Shown here piece by piece: positions 16,867-24,932 of a DNA stretch of 45,107 bases; positions within the stretch are counted from its first letter, which is position 1; every line of letters begins with the position of its first letter. This DNA is from an uncultured Saprospiraceae bacterium (GTDB lineage: Bacteria > Bacteroidota > Bacteroidia > Chitinophagales > Saprospiraceae): positions 1-45,107 of the forward strand of contig CALJVJ010000066.1 of NCBI GenBank assembly GCA_937974625.1, in the 5' to 3' direction. A program made the position numbers and the translations under genes. Under the pieces are notes generated by a model. It made no database searches, was not told where the DNA came from, and saw only the letters and a program-made list of their open reading frames with translations.

Positions 16867-17607
16867 ATGCAACGTAGAAAATTTATCAGTCAATCTGTCA
16901 TAGGCTTAGTTGGCATACCAAGTATTGTCAAAGCGGCCAATCCTTCGGCTAATTTAAATTTCAATACCTTAGAAAAAACGACCATTCTATTTCAAGGCGA
17001 TTCTATTACCGATGCGGGTCGAAAGAAAGACCGCTATTATGCCAATGATGCTTATGGGATGGGTTTAGGCTACGTCCATCAAATAGTCACGACTCTTTTA
17101 GGAAAACATCCTACAAAAAATCTAAAATGCTATAATCGAGGGATAAGTGGACACAAAGTTTTTCAATTAGCCAATCGTTGGGAAGAAGATTGTTTGCAAT
17201 TGCAGCCTGATATTTTAAGTATTCTAATTGGCGTCAATGATTTCTGGCACACATTGGATTGGGGATACAAAGGAACAGTTGAAACCTATGAAAAAGATTT
17301 ACGCGCCTTATTAGACCAGACCAAAAAAGCATTGCCCGATGTCAAATTAATTATTGCCGAGCCATTTGTATTAAAAGGAACGGCTATCGTAGAAGAAAAA
17401 TGGTATCCTGCATTTTCTGCCTACCAAAAGGTTTCAAAGCAGCTTGCGAAGGATTATGATGCAGCATTTATTCCATTGCAAGCAATTTTTGATAAGGCCT
17501 TAGAAGTTGCGCCTGTGAGTTACTGGTGTCCTGATGGTGTACATCCATCTTTGGCTGGTGCATATTTGATGGCAGAAGCATGGCTGGCTACTTTGGAGGA
17601 ATTATAA
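16867..17607 (+). CDS. Exported SGNH/GDSL-type hydrolase
   Basis: A 246-residue esterase/acetylhydrolase-type enzyme. The N-terminus QRRKFISQS plus a hydrophobic stretch up to KA-A (about 23) looks like a Tat signal, so it is likely periplasmic. The four SGNH blocks are present: GDSITDAGR with nucleophile Ser46, Gly95 in RGISGHKV, Asn124 in IGVND, and Asp223/His226 in DGVHP. Such enzymes remove acyl groups from carbohydrates or lipids; the substrate cannot be told from sequence. The gene is monocistronic, followed by a palindrome shared with the convergent neighbour. Confidence 0.9.
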   Translation: MQRRKFISQSVIGLVGIPSIVKAANPSANLNFNTLEKTTILFQGDSITDAGRKKDRYYANDAYGMGLGYVHQIVTTLLGKHPTKNLKCYNRGISGHKVFQLANRWEEDCLQLQPDILSILIGVNDFWHTLDWGYKGTVETYEKDLRALLDQTKKALPDVKLIIAEPFVLKGTAIVEEKWYPAFSAYQKVSKQLAKDYDAAFIPLQAIFDKALEVAPVSYWCPDGVHPSLAGAYLMAEAWLATLEEL

Positions 17608-17646
17608 GTAAGATGGGTGTAGAGGTTAGTTAACTGCTTCTATACT

Positions 17647-17703
17647 CCGTTGGCAAACAATCCGTTGGCTTTAATATCTACCTGTTTTGCCAACGGATAT
17701 TAA
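17647..17703. terminator. Bidirectional palindrome of the ATCCGTTG family
   Basis: ATCCGTTGGC (17660-17669) pairs with GCCAACGGAT (17689-17698). A second upstream copy CCGTTGGCAAA (17647-17657) can compete for the same downstream arm, and TTAATATC can pair with GGATATTAA. It sits between two convergent genes, as expected of a shared terminator. Confidence 0.6.
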
Positions 17704-17737
17704 TCTATTTATTCTTTGAAGATTTCACACTACCAAT

Positions 17738-18460
17738 TTACTGAATTGCATAGTCATACAAATAATCATAAAACGGTTTACATTCTGCTTCTAAATCAGC
17801 AAGTTTCCCTTCCAAAGTCACTTCTTTTTCTACATATGGAATAAAGCCAGTGGATTGATGCACATTGGCATACCAGTCTTTTGCCCAAATTCCATCAGCA
17901 GCAATTGGTCCTGCTTCCCATTGTAACATATTGCTATCATAAGGAATATTCAAATGATGACATAAGGTGGCTAACACTTTAGGAGGGTTTAATAATAAAG
18001 CCTTCGCATCGATTACTGCGGCTAATTTATTGGCTTTTTTTAATTTTTGAAAAAGGTCATATTGCATTTTGATACCAATATCAGCAATCGTCGGATTGTC
18101 AATGACTTTAATATAAGAAGCAATTATTCGTTTAGGGTCTCTAATTAAAAGTACATTTTCTGTCTTTAAAACAAAGTCTAAATCTATCTCAATCAGATGG
18201 TGGGTCATTTGCTTAAAAAGCGCTATTGCGGTATCATATGCTCCAAAAATAATATTATCCACTACATTTTGCCCATCATTCTCCATCGTCGATATGATTT
18301 CAGCAGTCATCGGATGAATAGCGTTCGAGGTCGTTTTACTTAAATAATGGGCATATAAAGGTTCATCTACCACTGTGGTATCTTCACGTTGAGCAAAGGC
18401 ATACATAAAAGCGGTAGACACATTTCTTGGGCTAGACCAAACATTAATTTTTTTAGTCAT
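17738..18460 (-). CDS. Sulfotransferase-like P-loop protein
   Basis: A 240-residue cytosolic protein of the sulfotransferase superfamily. The N-terminal WSSPRNVSTAFMYAFAQR is the PAPS-binding loop, followed by the family block VVDEPLYAHYL. LIRDPKRIIASY (about residues 129-140) is the second PAPS-binding motif (RDP, Arg/Ser). The protein lies in the group often annotated as sulfotransferase-like and found beside branched-chain aminotransferases, but no such gene is here. The true donor and acceptor are unknown. The gene stands alone and converges on the SGNH hydrolase gene. Confidence 0.8.
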   Translation of the reverse strand: MTKKINVWSSPRNVSTAFMYAFAQREDTTVVDEPLYAHYLSKTTSNAIHPMTAEIISTMENDGQNVVDNIIFGAYDTAIALFKQMTHHLIEIDLDFVLKTENVLLIRDPKRIIASYIKVIDNPTIADIGIKMQYDLFQKLKKANKLAAVIDAKALLLNPPKVLATLCHHLNIPYDSNMLQWEAGPIAADGIWAKDWYANVHQSTGFIPYVEKEVTLEGKLADLEAECKPFYDYLYDYAIQ

Positions 18461-18554
18461 ACATGAATATTGGTGCTAAATAGTAATACAGTAGCCAAAC
18501 ATTTATTAACTTCGGCCAAAGTACATTGTAAAGTAATTAACTTATGGTTTTGAC

Positions 18555-18832
18555 TATTCTACTGAACAATGAATTATGGTTAAATATTAACTTTTGAAAA
18601 TCAAATGATTATTTTTAGCACTAGCCCCAACATCTAGGAACAAGTTAGAGCTGGTGGCGGCTGCCTGTCAAAAAACTGTTTGACGGAGGAGTTTTTTTTG
18701 ACTTGATTTTTTGTTTCTTTTTTATCGAAGAAAAAAGAAAAGGACATCTAGTCAGCACCTAGTTCTGATTTTTTTCAAAAGATTGATTTACAAAAAATTA
18801 AACATTAGATTAATTTGTTGTTCAGTAGAATA
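18555..18832 (+). mobile_element. Dispersed repeat, copy B, with 15-bp terminal inverted repeats
   Basis: TATTCTACTGAACAA at 18555-18569 is perfectly inverted at 18818-18832. Inside is a diverged version of the core found at 1-228: GGTGGCGGCTGCC, a hairpin (arms 18667-18677 and 18690-18702, loop containing ACGGAGG), a T/A-rich palindrome, and the flanking direct repeat (A/G)ACATCTAG at 18629-18637 and 18743-18751. There is no coding frame. Length (278 bp) and inverted ends fit a MITE. No target duplication is evident. Confidence 0.75.
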
Positions 18833-18975
18833 ATAATTTGGTAAAATTTTTCGCAAAATAAACAATGATTTTGATTATTGGAATAGGTAAACGTATCTTG
18901 ACATTTTTAATTTCTCCCAACCTTATTAAACTAGGACTTGTTATAAATATTATTGGCTAAGAAAAAGCTAAATTA

Positions 18976-19264
18976 TTTTATTCTACAGGACAATGTAAAA
19001 TGGTAATATGTATTTTATTGAAAACTAGAATTATACCTTTAGCACTTAGGCTCAACGTCTAGGAACACGTTTAATTTGGTGGCGGTTGCCGTTTGTTTAC
19101 GCGGAGCGAATTAAACAAACTAGTCCCGATAGCTATCGGGATTTGTTTCTTTTTTTTTCAATTGAAAAAAAGAAAAGAACGTCTAGCTAAGTCTAATTCT
19201 CATTTTAAAATCTGAATTATTATGAAATACATATTATAAAAAATTGTTGTCCATTAGAATAAAA
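18976..19264 (+). mobile_element. Dispersed repeat, copy C, with terminal inverted repeats
   Basis: The left end TATTCTACAGGACAA (18979-18993) matches the inverse of the right end (19247-19261) at 13 of 15 positions, and the match continues into AT-rich sequence outside. From 19021 to 19253 it is almost identical to 1-220, except for an inserted palindrome TCCCGATAGCTATCGGGA at 19124-19141. The hairpin arms are 19091-19099 and 19112-19120. It ends 21 bp before the thioredoxin-like gene and so may supply its leader. Confidence 0.8.
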
Positions 19265-19285
19265 TTATTTAATGAAAAATAAAAT

Positions 19286-19744
19286 ATGTTATATCAAATA
19301 AGTATTTTTCTACTCACTTTATTTACTTTTACGGGAGAGCCTGCTCCAGAGTTTAGTTTAGTCAATACAGAAGGGAAAACGGTCGAATTAGCAGATTTTG
19401 AGGGCCAAGTTGTTTATTTAACTTTTTGGGCAAGTTGGTGTCAGCCATGTCTGAAAGGATTTAAAGGAAGCGAGCAAATTCGCAAAAAATTAGCAGCACA
19501 AGGGATTGTATTAATCAATGTAACTACAGACAGCAGCGAGGATAAATGGCGAAACACTATGGGCCGTATTCCTATGCCAGGCATTAATCTTTATGGAGGG
19601 AATAATGACCAATTGAAACGGGATTATGAATTAAGTAAACTACCCGCTTATTATATTGTCGATAAGAAAGGTAACTTTGCCTATCTTTCCGATAAGGAAA
19701 ATCGAGATATATTTGAGGAATTTAAGTTATTACAAGAGGAGTAA
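19286..19744 (+). CDS. TlpA/ResA-like thioredoxin-fold protein
   Basis: A 152-residue exported thiol-disulfide oxidoreductase. A short signal segment covers about residues 1-17, then comes [17 protein letters not shown], typical of the AhpC/TSA-Redoxin group. The active site is WCQPC (Cys52, Cys55) after FWAS. The cis-Pro region is KLPAYYIVD. Likely role: reducing periplasmic disulfides, for example in cytochrome c maturation or surface proteins. No partner is adjacent. The ATG used is the first after the repeat element at 18976-19264. The PlsB-like gene follows after 50 bp on the same strand, so the two may be co-transcribed. Confidence 0.88.
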   Translation: MLYQISIFLLTLFTFTGEPAPEFSLVNTEGKTVELADFEGQVVYLTFWASWCQPCLKGFKGSEQIRKKLAAQGIVLINVTTDSSEDKWRNTMGRIPMPGINLYGGNNDQLKRDYELSKLPAYYIVDKKGNFAYLSDKENRDIFEEFKLLQEE

Positions 19745-19794
19745 GAAACGAGAGGTGTAAAACCAATATCAAGAAACGAGTATTTATCATTTAA

Positions 19795-21510
19795 ATGGAA
19801 GAAGCAAATAAAATATACCCTCACGTTTACGAAAAAATGGAGGATTGGCCAATTCACAAATTGCACCAAGACCGAAAGGCTTTTGTAAAGGAGATTACGG
19901 ATTTCACGGTGGATAGACTGATGGAAGGAAAGACGGAAGCCGTTACCCAAATGATAGGGAAGACTGCCTATTTAGAGCAAATTCGAATCAAAGAAGAGCC
20001 TTGGAAAATTGACCCACCTAATGAGCGTTCATTTTGGAAAAAAATTCAAAAACGGTTTGTCAAAAAAGCATTAGACCAAGAAGAAGCACAAGCAGAGGTC
20101 GCCAATAGAGAAATTCTTAATTCCATTGTTAATTCCTACGCGGAAGAAATCGTTGCAACCTTTAAGATTAGTACCTTTCAATTTGCCCGAAAATTTTTAA
20201 CGTGGTTCTTTGGTCGATTATTAAACACAGCAGCTAGTCGAAATATACGTCGCTTATTCAATCGAAAACATCAATTGAGTGAACGAATGAAAATCAGCGG
20301 GGAAATAGAAAAGGTTCGTTCATTGATGAAAAAAGGAACGGTTATCATCTTACCAACCCATCATAGTAATCTAGATTCAGTTTTAATCGGATACATAATG
20401 GATACGTTTGGAGGTTTACCGCATTTTTCTTTTGCAGCAGGACTAAATCTTTACAATACAGGATATACCGCCTATTTTATCAATAGAGTAGGGGCTTATC
20501 GATTGGATAGAAGAAAGAAAAATCCTATTTATTTGGAGACGCTGAAGGCGATGTCCAATTTAGCGATTCAAAGAGGGACCAATTGTATTATTTTTCCAGG
20601 CGGTACACGTTCCAGGTCAGGACATTTGGAAAAGAAATTGAAAATGGGGATGATGGGTACAGCGGTAGAAGCCCAACGGGCATTAGCGGAGAAAGGGAAA
20701 GAGGATAAGGTTTTTATCGTGCCAGTAGTAGTAGGCTATCATTTTGTTTTAGAAGCACCATTTTTAATAGAAAATCATCTTCGTCAAACAGGAAAAGACA
20801 AATATATCAGTGTAAAAGATAGTTCTTATAGTTTTAGAAAGATATTAAAATTTGCTTGGAATTATTTTTCCAATGGCTCTGAAATTTTACTAACTTTTGG
20901 CAAACCGCTAGATGTCTTAGGGAACTTTGTAGACCAAGAAGGGGAAAGTTTTGACCAATTTGGTAATCAAATAGATATTAAGGATTACTTTAAAAAAGAT
21001 GGGGAGATTAAACAGGATTTGCAGCGAGACCGTCAGTACACTCAAATCTTAGCAGAAAGAGTAGTAGAACGATTCTTTGCTGATAATGTGGTTTTGAGTA
21101 GCCATGCGATTGCCTTTTTAGTTTTTAATTTGCTAAGGTCGCAAAACACGCATTTAGATTTATTTGGTTTATTAAGGTTACCGAGTGATGATTATGTATT
21201 CCCGATGGAAACGGTAGTACGGGCAATGGAAGCACTACAGCAAGAATTGAAAGCATTGGAAGCAGCCGGAAAAGCAAAATTGTCAAAAGAAATTCATTGG
21301 GAAGCGGAAGCCTTGGTAAAAGAAGGCTTGAAATTTTTAGGAGTTTTTCATGCACAAGCACCTTTAAAAACGAATAAGGCTGGTGATGTGATAAGTGAAA
21401 GTTTTAAATTATTATATTTTTACCACAATCGCTTAGACCATTATGATTTGCATAAAAAAATAAATTGGTCTAGCTATAAAATAGTGGAGCAAGAATTAGT
21501 GGAGGCTTAG
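19795..21510 (+). CDS. PlsB/PlsC-type glycerol-phosphate acyltransferase
   Basis: A 571-residue acyltransferase of the phospholipid pathway, expected to acylate glycerol-3-phosphate or its 1-acyl form at the membrane. The catalytic HX4D motif is HHSNLD (His189-Asp194). The second block is GAYRLDRR (233-240) and the third FPGGTRSRSG (267-276), where Gly replaces the more common Glu of FPEGTRS. Length and the extended N- and C-terminal parts favour PlsB-like over the shorter PlsC. Acyl donor and position are not determined. It may share a transcript with the thioredoxin-like gene upstream. Confidence 0.88.
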   Translation: MEEANKIYPHVYEKMEDWPIHKLHQDRKAFVKEITDFTVDRLMEGKTEAVTQMIGKTAYLEQIRIKEEPWKIDPPNERSFWKKIQKRFVKKALDQEEAQAEVANREILNSIVNSYAEEIVATFKISTFQFARKFLTWFFGRLLNTAASRNIRRLFNRKHQLSERMKISGEIEKVRSLMKKGTVIILPTHHSNLDSVLIGYIMDTFGGLPHFSFAAGLNLYNTGYTAYFINRVGAYRLDRRKKNPIYLETLKAMSNLAIQRGTNCIIFPGGTRSRSGHLEKKLKMGMMGTAVEAQRALAEKGKEDKVFIVPVVVGYHFVLEAPFLIENHLRQTGKDKYISVKDSSYSFRKILKFAWNYFSNGSEILLTFGKPLDVLGNFVDQEGESFDQFGNQIDIKDYFKKDGEIKQDLQRDRQYTQILAERVVERFFADNVVLSSHAIAFLVFNLLRSQNTHLDLFGLLRLPSDDYVFPMETVVRAMEALQQELKALEAAGKAKLSKEIHWEAEALVKEGLKFLGVFHAQAPLKTNKAGDVISESFKLLYFYHNRLDHYDLHKKINWSSYKIVEQELVEA

Positions 21511-21578
21511 GAGTGATGAGTTTGCTCAAATCAGACGAAATAGATTAACTGAGAACAAAATTTTCTATTGGATTTATT

Positions 21579-22358
21579 ATGATTAAACGCTTTTTTCTCT
21601 CTGAGCGCAATATGATGACTGCCATATTAATCAATGCAGCGGTCATTTTTATGTTGTATTTTCCTGAAATAAAGGAAAATGATACCCTGATTCAGATAGA
21701 CCATTTTTTTGTATTATTTTTCTTAATTGAAGCAATCGTTAAATTAGTCATTTACAAGCCGAAAGGTTATTTTTCGAGCAATTGGAATTGGTTTGATTTT
21801 ATTATAGTCATAGTAAGTATCCCTTCTTTATTTATGGCTTATTTACCCTTGCCAGATACTTCTTCTTTATTACTTTTGCGGGTATTTCGGTTGGTTAGAT
21901 TATTTCGATTGATGCAATTTGTACCTCATTTGTCGATGATTTTGTCAGGCTTAGGTCGGGCATTAAAGGCATCTGTTTTTGTATTAATTGTCCTACTATT
22001 TTTAGACTTAGTATTAGCCATTTTAACCTGTCATTTTTATCAAGACATTGCGCCAGAATATTTTGGGGACCCCTTAATTTCCGCTTATACCGTCTTCCAA
22101 TTATTTACGGTAGAAGGGTGGAATGAAGTAGCAGATGTTATTGCAGCCAATACGGAAGATGAATTGCACATAGGTTTTTCAAGGTTCTTTTTTGTGCTCA
22201 TTGTTTTGATTGGTGGCATCTTTGGAATGTCGTTAGCAAACGCCGTTTTTGTAGATGAAATGACGATGGATAATAATAAAGAGTTGGAAGGAAAAATAGA
22301 TAAATTACAAGACGAGATAACTCGAATTCGGGAACTATTAGAGCAGCGAAACGTTTGA
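21579..22358 (+). CDS. Bacterial voltage-gated cation channel (NaChBac/BacNav-like)
   Basis: A 259-residue six-helix ion channel subunit, expected to form a tetramer in the inner membrane. Helices lie near 13-29, 43-59, 70-89, 97-115 (S4), 130-150 and 201-222. S4 has four arginines at every third place (101, 104, 107, 110). The pore reads TVEGWNE at 177-183, in the place of TLESWSM-type filters of bacterial sodium channels. A Gly in position 4 recalls the calcium-selective Meiothermus channel CavMr (from memory), so selectivity is open. The last 25 residues form a coiled coil, usual for tetramer assembly. Confidence 0.88.
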   Translation: MIKRFFLSERNMMTAILINAAVIFMLYFPEIKENDTLIQIDHFFVLFFLIEAIVKLVIYKPKGYFSSNWNWFDFIIVIVSIPSLFMAYLPLPDTSSLLLLRVFRLVRLFRLMQFVPHLSMILSGLGRALKASVFVLIVLLFLDLVLAILTCHFYQDIAPEYFGDPLISAYTVFQLFTVEGWNEVADVIAANTEDELHIGFSRFFFVLIVLIGGIFGMSLANAVFVDEMTMDNNKELEGKIDKLQDEITRIRELLEQRNV

Positions 22359-22430
22359 AAAGATAACTTTTAGCAAGCTCCAAATAATCGACGATTTCTT
22401 AGTTGATAATATCCATTTAAATAGTGCGCC

Positions 22431-22973
22431 ATGAACTTCATTATTTACGATTTAGAAGCGACCTGCTGGCTAGGAAGGCCCCCCGGTTATGTGCAAGAGG
22501 TGATAGAAATTGGGGCGGTGAAAATGAATGGCTACGGTGAAATTGTAGATAAATTTAATCGTTTTATCCAACCAGTAGTCAATCCTACCTTGTCTTCGTT
22601 TTGTCGGGAGTTGACGAGTATTACCCAAGCACAAGTCAGTCGAGCCAGTAAGTTTGAGTCAGTTATTGAGGATTTTCAAGATTGGATAAACATATTCGAA
22701 GAAAACTATCTATTATGCTCTTGGGGTAATTTTGATAAGGTGGCTTTAATTCGAGATTGTGAGCGGCATGATATGGAAGTAGGTTGGTTGGAAGAGCATA
22801 TCAATGTGAAAAAACAGTACCAAGAGATAAAGGGCTTGACTAATCCTAGAGGATTGATGAAAGCAGTGGAAAAAGAGGGTTTTGATTTTACAGGTATTCC
22901 CCACCGAGGCATTTCAGATGCGGAGAATTTGGCTAAGATTTTTGGGAAATTTATAGATGGTTGGCAGTTTTAG
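22431..22973 (+). CDS. DEDDh 3'-5' exonuclease (ERI1/KapD-like)
   Basis: A 180-residue exonuclease of the RNase T/DnaQ fold. The acidic residues are Asp7 and Glu9 (YDLEATCW), Asp102 (WGNFDK), and His158 with Asp163 (HRGISDAENLAKIF). This pattern and FIQPxxNPxLSxFCxELTxI match the ERI1/KapD group, whose members trim RNA or single-stranded DNA 3' ends. The substrate in bacteria is not known. The gene follows the channel gene after 72 bp on the same strand. Its stop codon lies at the start of a degenerate 7-nt repeat stretch. Confidence 0.9.
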   Translation: MNFIIYDLEATCWLGRPPGYVQEVIEIGAVKMNGYGEIVDKFNRFIQPVVNPTLSSFCRELTSITQAQVSRASKFESVIEDFQDWINIFEENYLLCSWGNFDKVALIRDCERHDMEVGWLEEHINVKKQYQEIKGLTNPRGLMKAVEKEGFDFTGIPHRGISDAENLAKIFGKFIDGWQF

Positions 22974-23312
22974 AAATTTAAGTTTTTGAATCAAGTTTAA
23001 GCTCAAAATTCACAAGTGTCAGACAGTCTGTTCATTAAAAGCGGTCCTTGTGATTTCAGTTAACTGTCTCCTATTTTCTCTATGCCCAATAGGGGTTAAA
23101 ATTTACGAAAGGCAACAGCATAAATAATTTTCTTACTAAGACGCAAAGTTAGATTATGTACACTTTTTTTCTTTGAGTCTTCCCGTTCTATTTTTAAGTT
23201 CTTAAGCTGAGATTTTATAAATTATGGATAACAGGATGAACCTATTCATCAGTCTGATAGTCTACGTCTTGTAAGTTTTAAACTTGATACTTGAGTTTGA
23301 ACTTTATTCTAC
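22974..23312. repeat. Convergent spacer with an inverted pair of degenerate heptad-repeat arms
   Basis: The segment from about 22980 to 23035 (AATCAAGTTTAAGCTC ... CAGACAGTCTG) is similar, in inverted form, to about 23240-23300 (ATCAAGTTTAAAACTT ... TATCAGACTG read on the minus strand). Both show rough 7-nt periodicity. Between them are AT-rich sequence and no gene. The spacer separates the convergent exonuclease and Nudix genes. Confidence 0.55.
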
Positions 23313-23347
23313 CCCTAAGCCCCGCGCCCTCTGCCCTCCGCCTCCTT
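23313..23347. repeat. GC-rich heptanucleotide array over the Nudix stop codon
   Basis: Five consecutive 7-mers read CCCTAAG, CCCCGCG, CCCTCTG, CCCTCCG and CCTCCTT on the plus strand. The stop codon (23315-23317) lies in the first. The same unit type recurs at 30171-30232. Confidence 0.6.
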
Positions 23348-23899
23348 ATCCAACAACACCTTTGCTTTTAAAATAGCACCTACCGAAATAGAATCCGTAA
23401 TCTCTCCGTTTAAAACCATCTCATAAGCCTTTTGGAATGGCACTTTTTTAATCACCAACTCTTCCGTATCTTCAGGTTCAGATTCCCCTTCTGTTAGGTC
23501 TTGAGCGATAAAAATATGAGATACTTCATCAGCTACACAGTTAGAGAGGTGCATAGTCATTAAAGGCGTCCATTTTTTCGCAGTAAGGCCTACTTCTTCT
23601 TTTAATTCTCTTTTAGCCGTTGCAAGTGCATCTGTCCCAGTTGGACAACCTCCCGCAGGAATTTCCCAGGAATATTGTTTAAGTGGAAAACGATATTGAC
23701 CAACCAAGTAAGTATTTAAGTCTTGGTCTAAAGGTAAGATACCAATCGCATAATTTTTGAAGTGAACAACACCATAAATACCTGATGAACCAGAAGGAGT
23801 TAATACCTCATTATGTTGAATTTGAATCCAAGGATTGTCATAAGGAATAGTGGTATCTAGAATGGTCCAAGGACTTTTGTCTGATAGAGAATCTGGCAT
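23315..23899 (-). CDS. Nudix hydrolase (ADP-ribose pyrophosphatase-like)
   Basis: A 194-residue Nudix enzyme that probably splits ADP-ribose or another nucleoside diphosphate derivative. The Nudix box begins at GGCPTGTDALATAK and ends RELKEEVGL. The metal-binding REUxEExGU part is complete; the first Glu of the Gx5E half is Thr here. IPAGG-type sequence before the box and the late Glu-rich segment (EGESEPEDTEEL) fit the ADP-ribose pyrophosphatase group. The last seven residues (GRGRGA and before) and the stop codon are encoded by a GC-rich array of 7-nt units (23313-23347), so the C-terminus looks extended by repeat sequence. Confidence 0.88.
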   Translation of the reverse strand: MPDSLSDKSPWTILDTTIPYDNPWIQIQHNEVLTPSGSSGIYGVVHFKNYAIGILPLDQDLNTYLVGQYRFPLKQYSWEIPAGGCPTGTDALATAKRELKEEVGLTAKKWTPLMTMHLSNCVADEVSHIFIAQDLTEGESEPEDTEELVIKKVPFQKAYEMVLNGEITDSISVGAILKAKVLLDKEAEGRGRGA

Positions 23900-24037
23900 A
23901 TATCAATTATTGATGAGGAATATAAGAGGTATACGGGAAATCACAAACGTCGTTGCACACATAATAGCAGGCTAAATAGTGGGCAAAAGAAAATTATTAG
24001 TGGTTGTTTTAAAATGTCAAAAAAACTTAATACAAAT

Positions 24038-24075
24038 AGACTCATATCTTTACTCTTTTGTAAAGATATGAGTCT
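24038..24075. terminator. 16-bp perfect hairpin in the rhomboid/Nudix spacer
   Basis: AGACTCATATCTTTAC (24038-24053) is perfectly inverted at 24060-24075 around a 6-nt loop. With the palindrome at 24083-24152 it forms a double terminator-like structure past the rhomboid gene on the minus strand, upstream of the Nudix gene. Confidence 0.65.
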
Positions 24076-24082
24076 AATAAAA

Positions 24083-24152
24083 AAATCCGTTGTCCTTAAA
24101 TTATCCGTTGTACAATCTTTTCTACCACGGATAATTAAAGGACAACGGATTT
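24083..24152 (-). terminator. Rho-independent terminator of the rhomboid gene, ATCCGTTG family
   Basis: A 29-bp stem with two mismatches joins 24083-24111 and 24124-24152. Each arm carries two ATCCGTTG-type units separated by an AT-rich linker, as in the palindrome at 13994-14055. On the minus strand it is followed directly by a seven-T run, as expected of a terminator, 58 bp past the rhomboid stop codon. Confidence 0.8.
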
Positions 24153-24209
24153 AGATAGTTTTATTATGGTTCTATTCTGTTTTCTAAGTAAAAAAGCACT
24201 TGTCACATC

Positions 24210-24836
24210 CTACCAAAAAGGAGATTCATGCATAATACGGGTCAAGAAATTAGGTAAGATACTTGGGTTTAAAGCAATGGTAAACAAGAAACCAAAGACG
24301 GCACCGAAAAAGTGTGCATCATGGCCGATATTATCTTTAGAATTTTTACTAGCCCATGAGGAGTAGACTAAATATAATACAGCTGCAATAACAGCAGGAC
24401 ATGGAATGACAAAAAATAGCAATAAGGTACTCCAAGGATTAAACAAAATAAAAGAAAATAGAATACCTGAAGTCGCACCTGAAGCCCCTAAAGCAGCATA
24501 ATAGTTATTGTTTTTATGCTTAAAGTGGGTAAATAGGGACGCGGCTATAATTGTCAAAAGATACATCAAAACGTAGAATATTCGCCCTTTCATTGCGCCA
24601 AACATTGCCAGAAAAGTATTTTCTACATATTCTCCAAATACGTACAACACATACATATTGATGAGTAGGTGGGTCATGTCCGCATGGATAAAACCATGAG
24701 ACAAAAGCCTGTAATATTCTTTGTCCTTGTGCTCTAAATAAGGTCGATGTAGTAATTTACTTTTTAAATTAGCATCGTTGAAGGCTTGATAAGAAATCAA
24801 ACAAGTTATAGCTATAATGACAACGGTTATGGACAT
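24210..24836 (-). CDS. Rhomboid-family intramembrane serine protease
   Basis: A 208-residue inner-membrane protease that cuts membrane-spanning helices. The catalytic Ser119 lies in LGASGATSG and the catalytic His175 in GHDAHFFGAVFG. HLLINMYVLYVFG (His56, Asn60) gives the oxyanion-site residues. Six membrane helices fit the basic rhomboid core. No substrate is evident. The remnant at 26090-26266 carries an IPTL-like C-terminal anchor, and rhombosortases, which are rhomboid relatives, process similar GlyGly-CTERM tails. This link is speculative. A MoxR ATPase gene lies upstream on the same strand, 96 bp away. Confidence 0.92.
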   Translation of the reverse strand: MSITVVIIAITCLISYQAFNDANLKSKLLHRPYLEHKDKEYYRLLSHGFIHADMTHLLINMYVLYVFGEYVENTFLAMFGAMKGRIFYVLMYLLTIIAASLFTHFKHKNNNYYAALGASGATSGILFSFILFNPWSTLLLFFVIPCPAVIAAVLYLVYSSWASKNSKDNIGHDAHFFGAVFGFLFTIALNPSILPNFLTRIMHESPFW

Positions 24837-24840
24837 TTCT

Positions 24841-24882
24841 TAAATGATGAATGTTAAATGATAAATGGTAAATTTACTAACC
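24841..24882. repeat. AT-rich heptanucleotide array
   Basis: Consecutive 7-mers TAAATGA, TGAATGT, TAAATGA, TAAATGG, TAAATTT, ACTAACC. A weaker 7-nt pattern continues at about 24912-24940 across the stop codon of the MoxR gene (24933-24935). Confidence 0.55.
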
Positions 24883-24932
24883 ATTCTTTAAACATATTTT
24901 ATATAAATCAGGCTAACATTAACTGTAAACTG

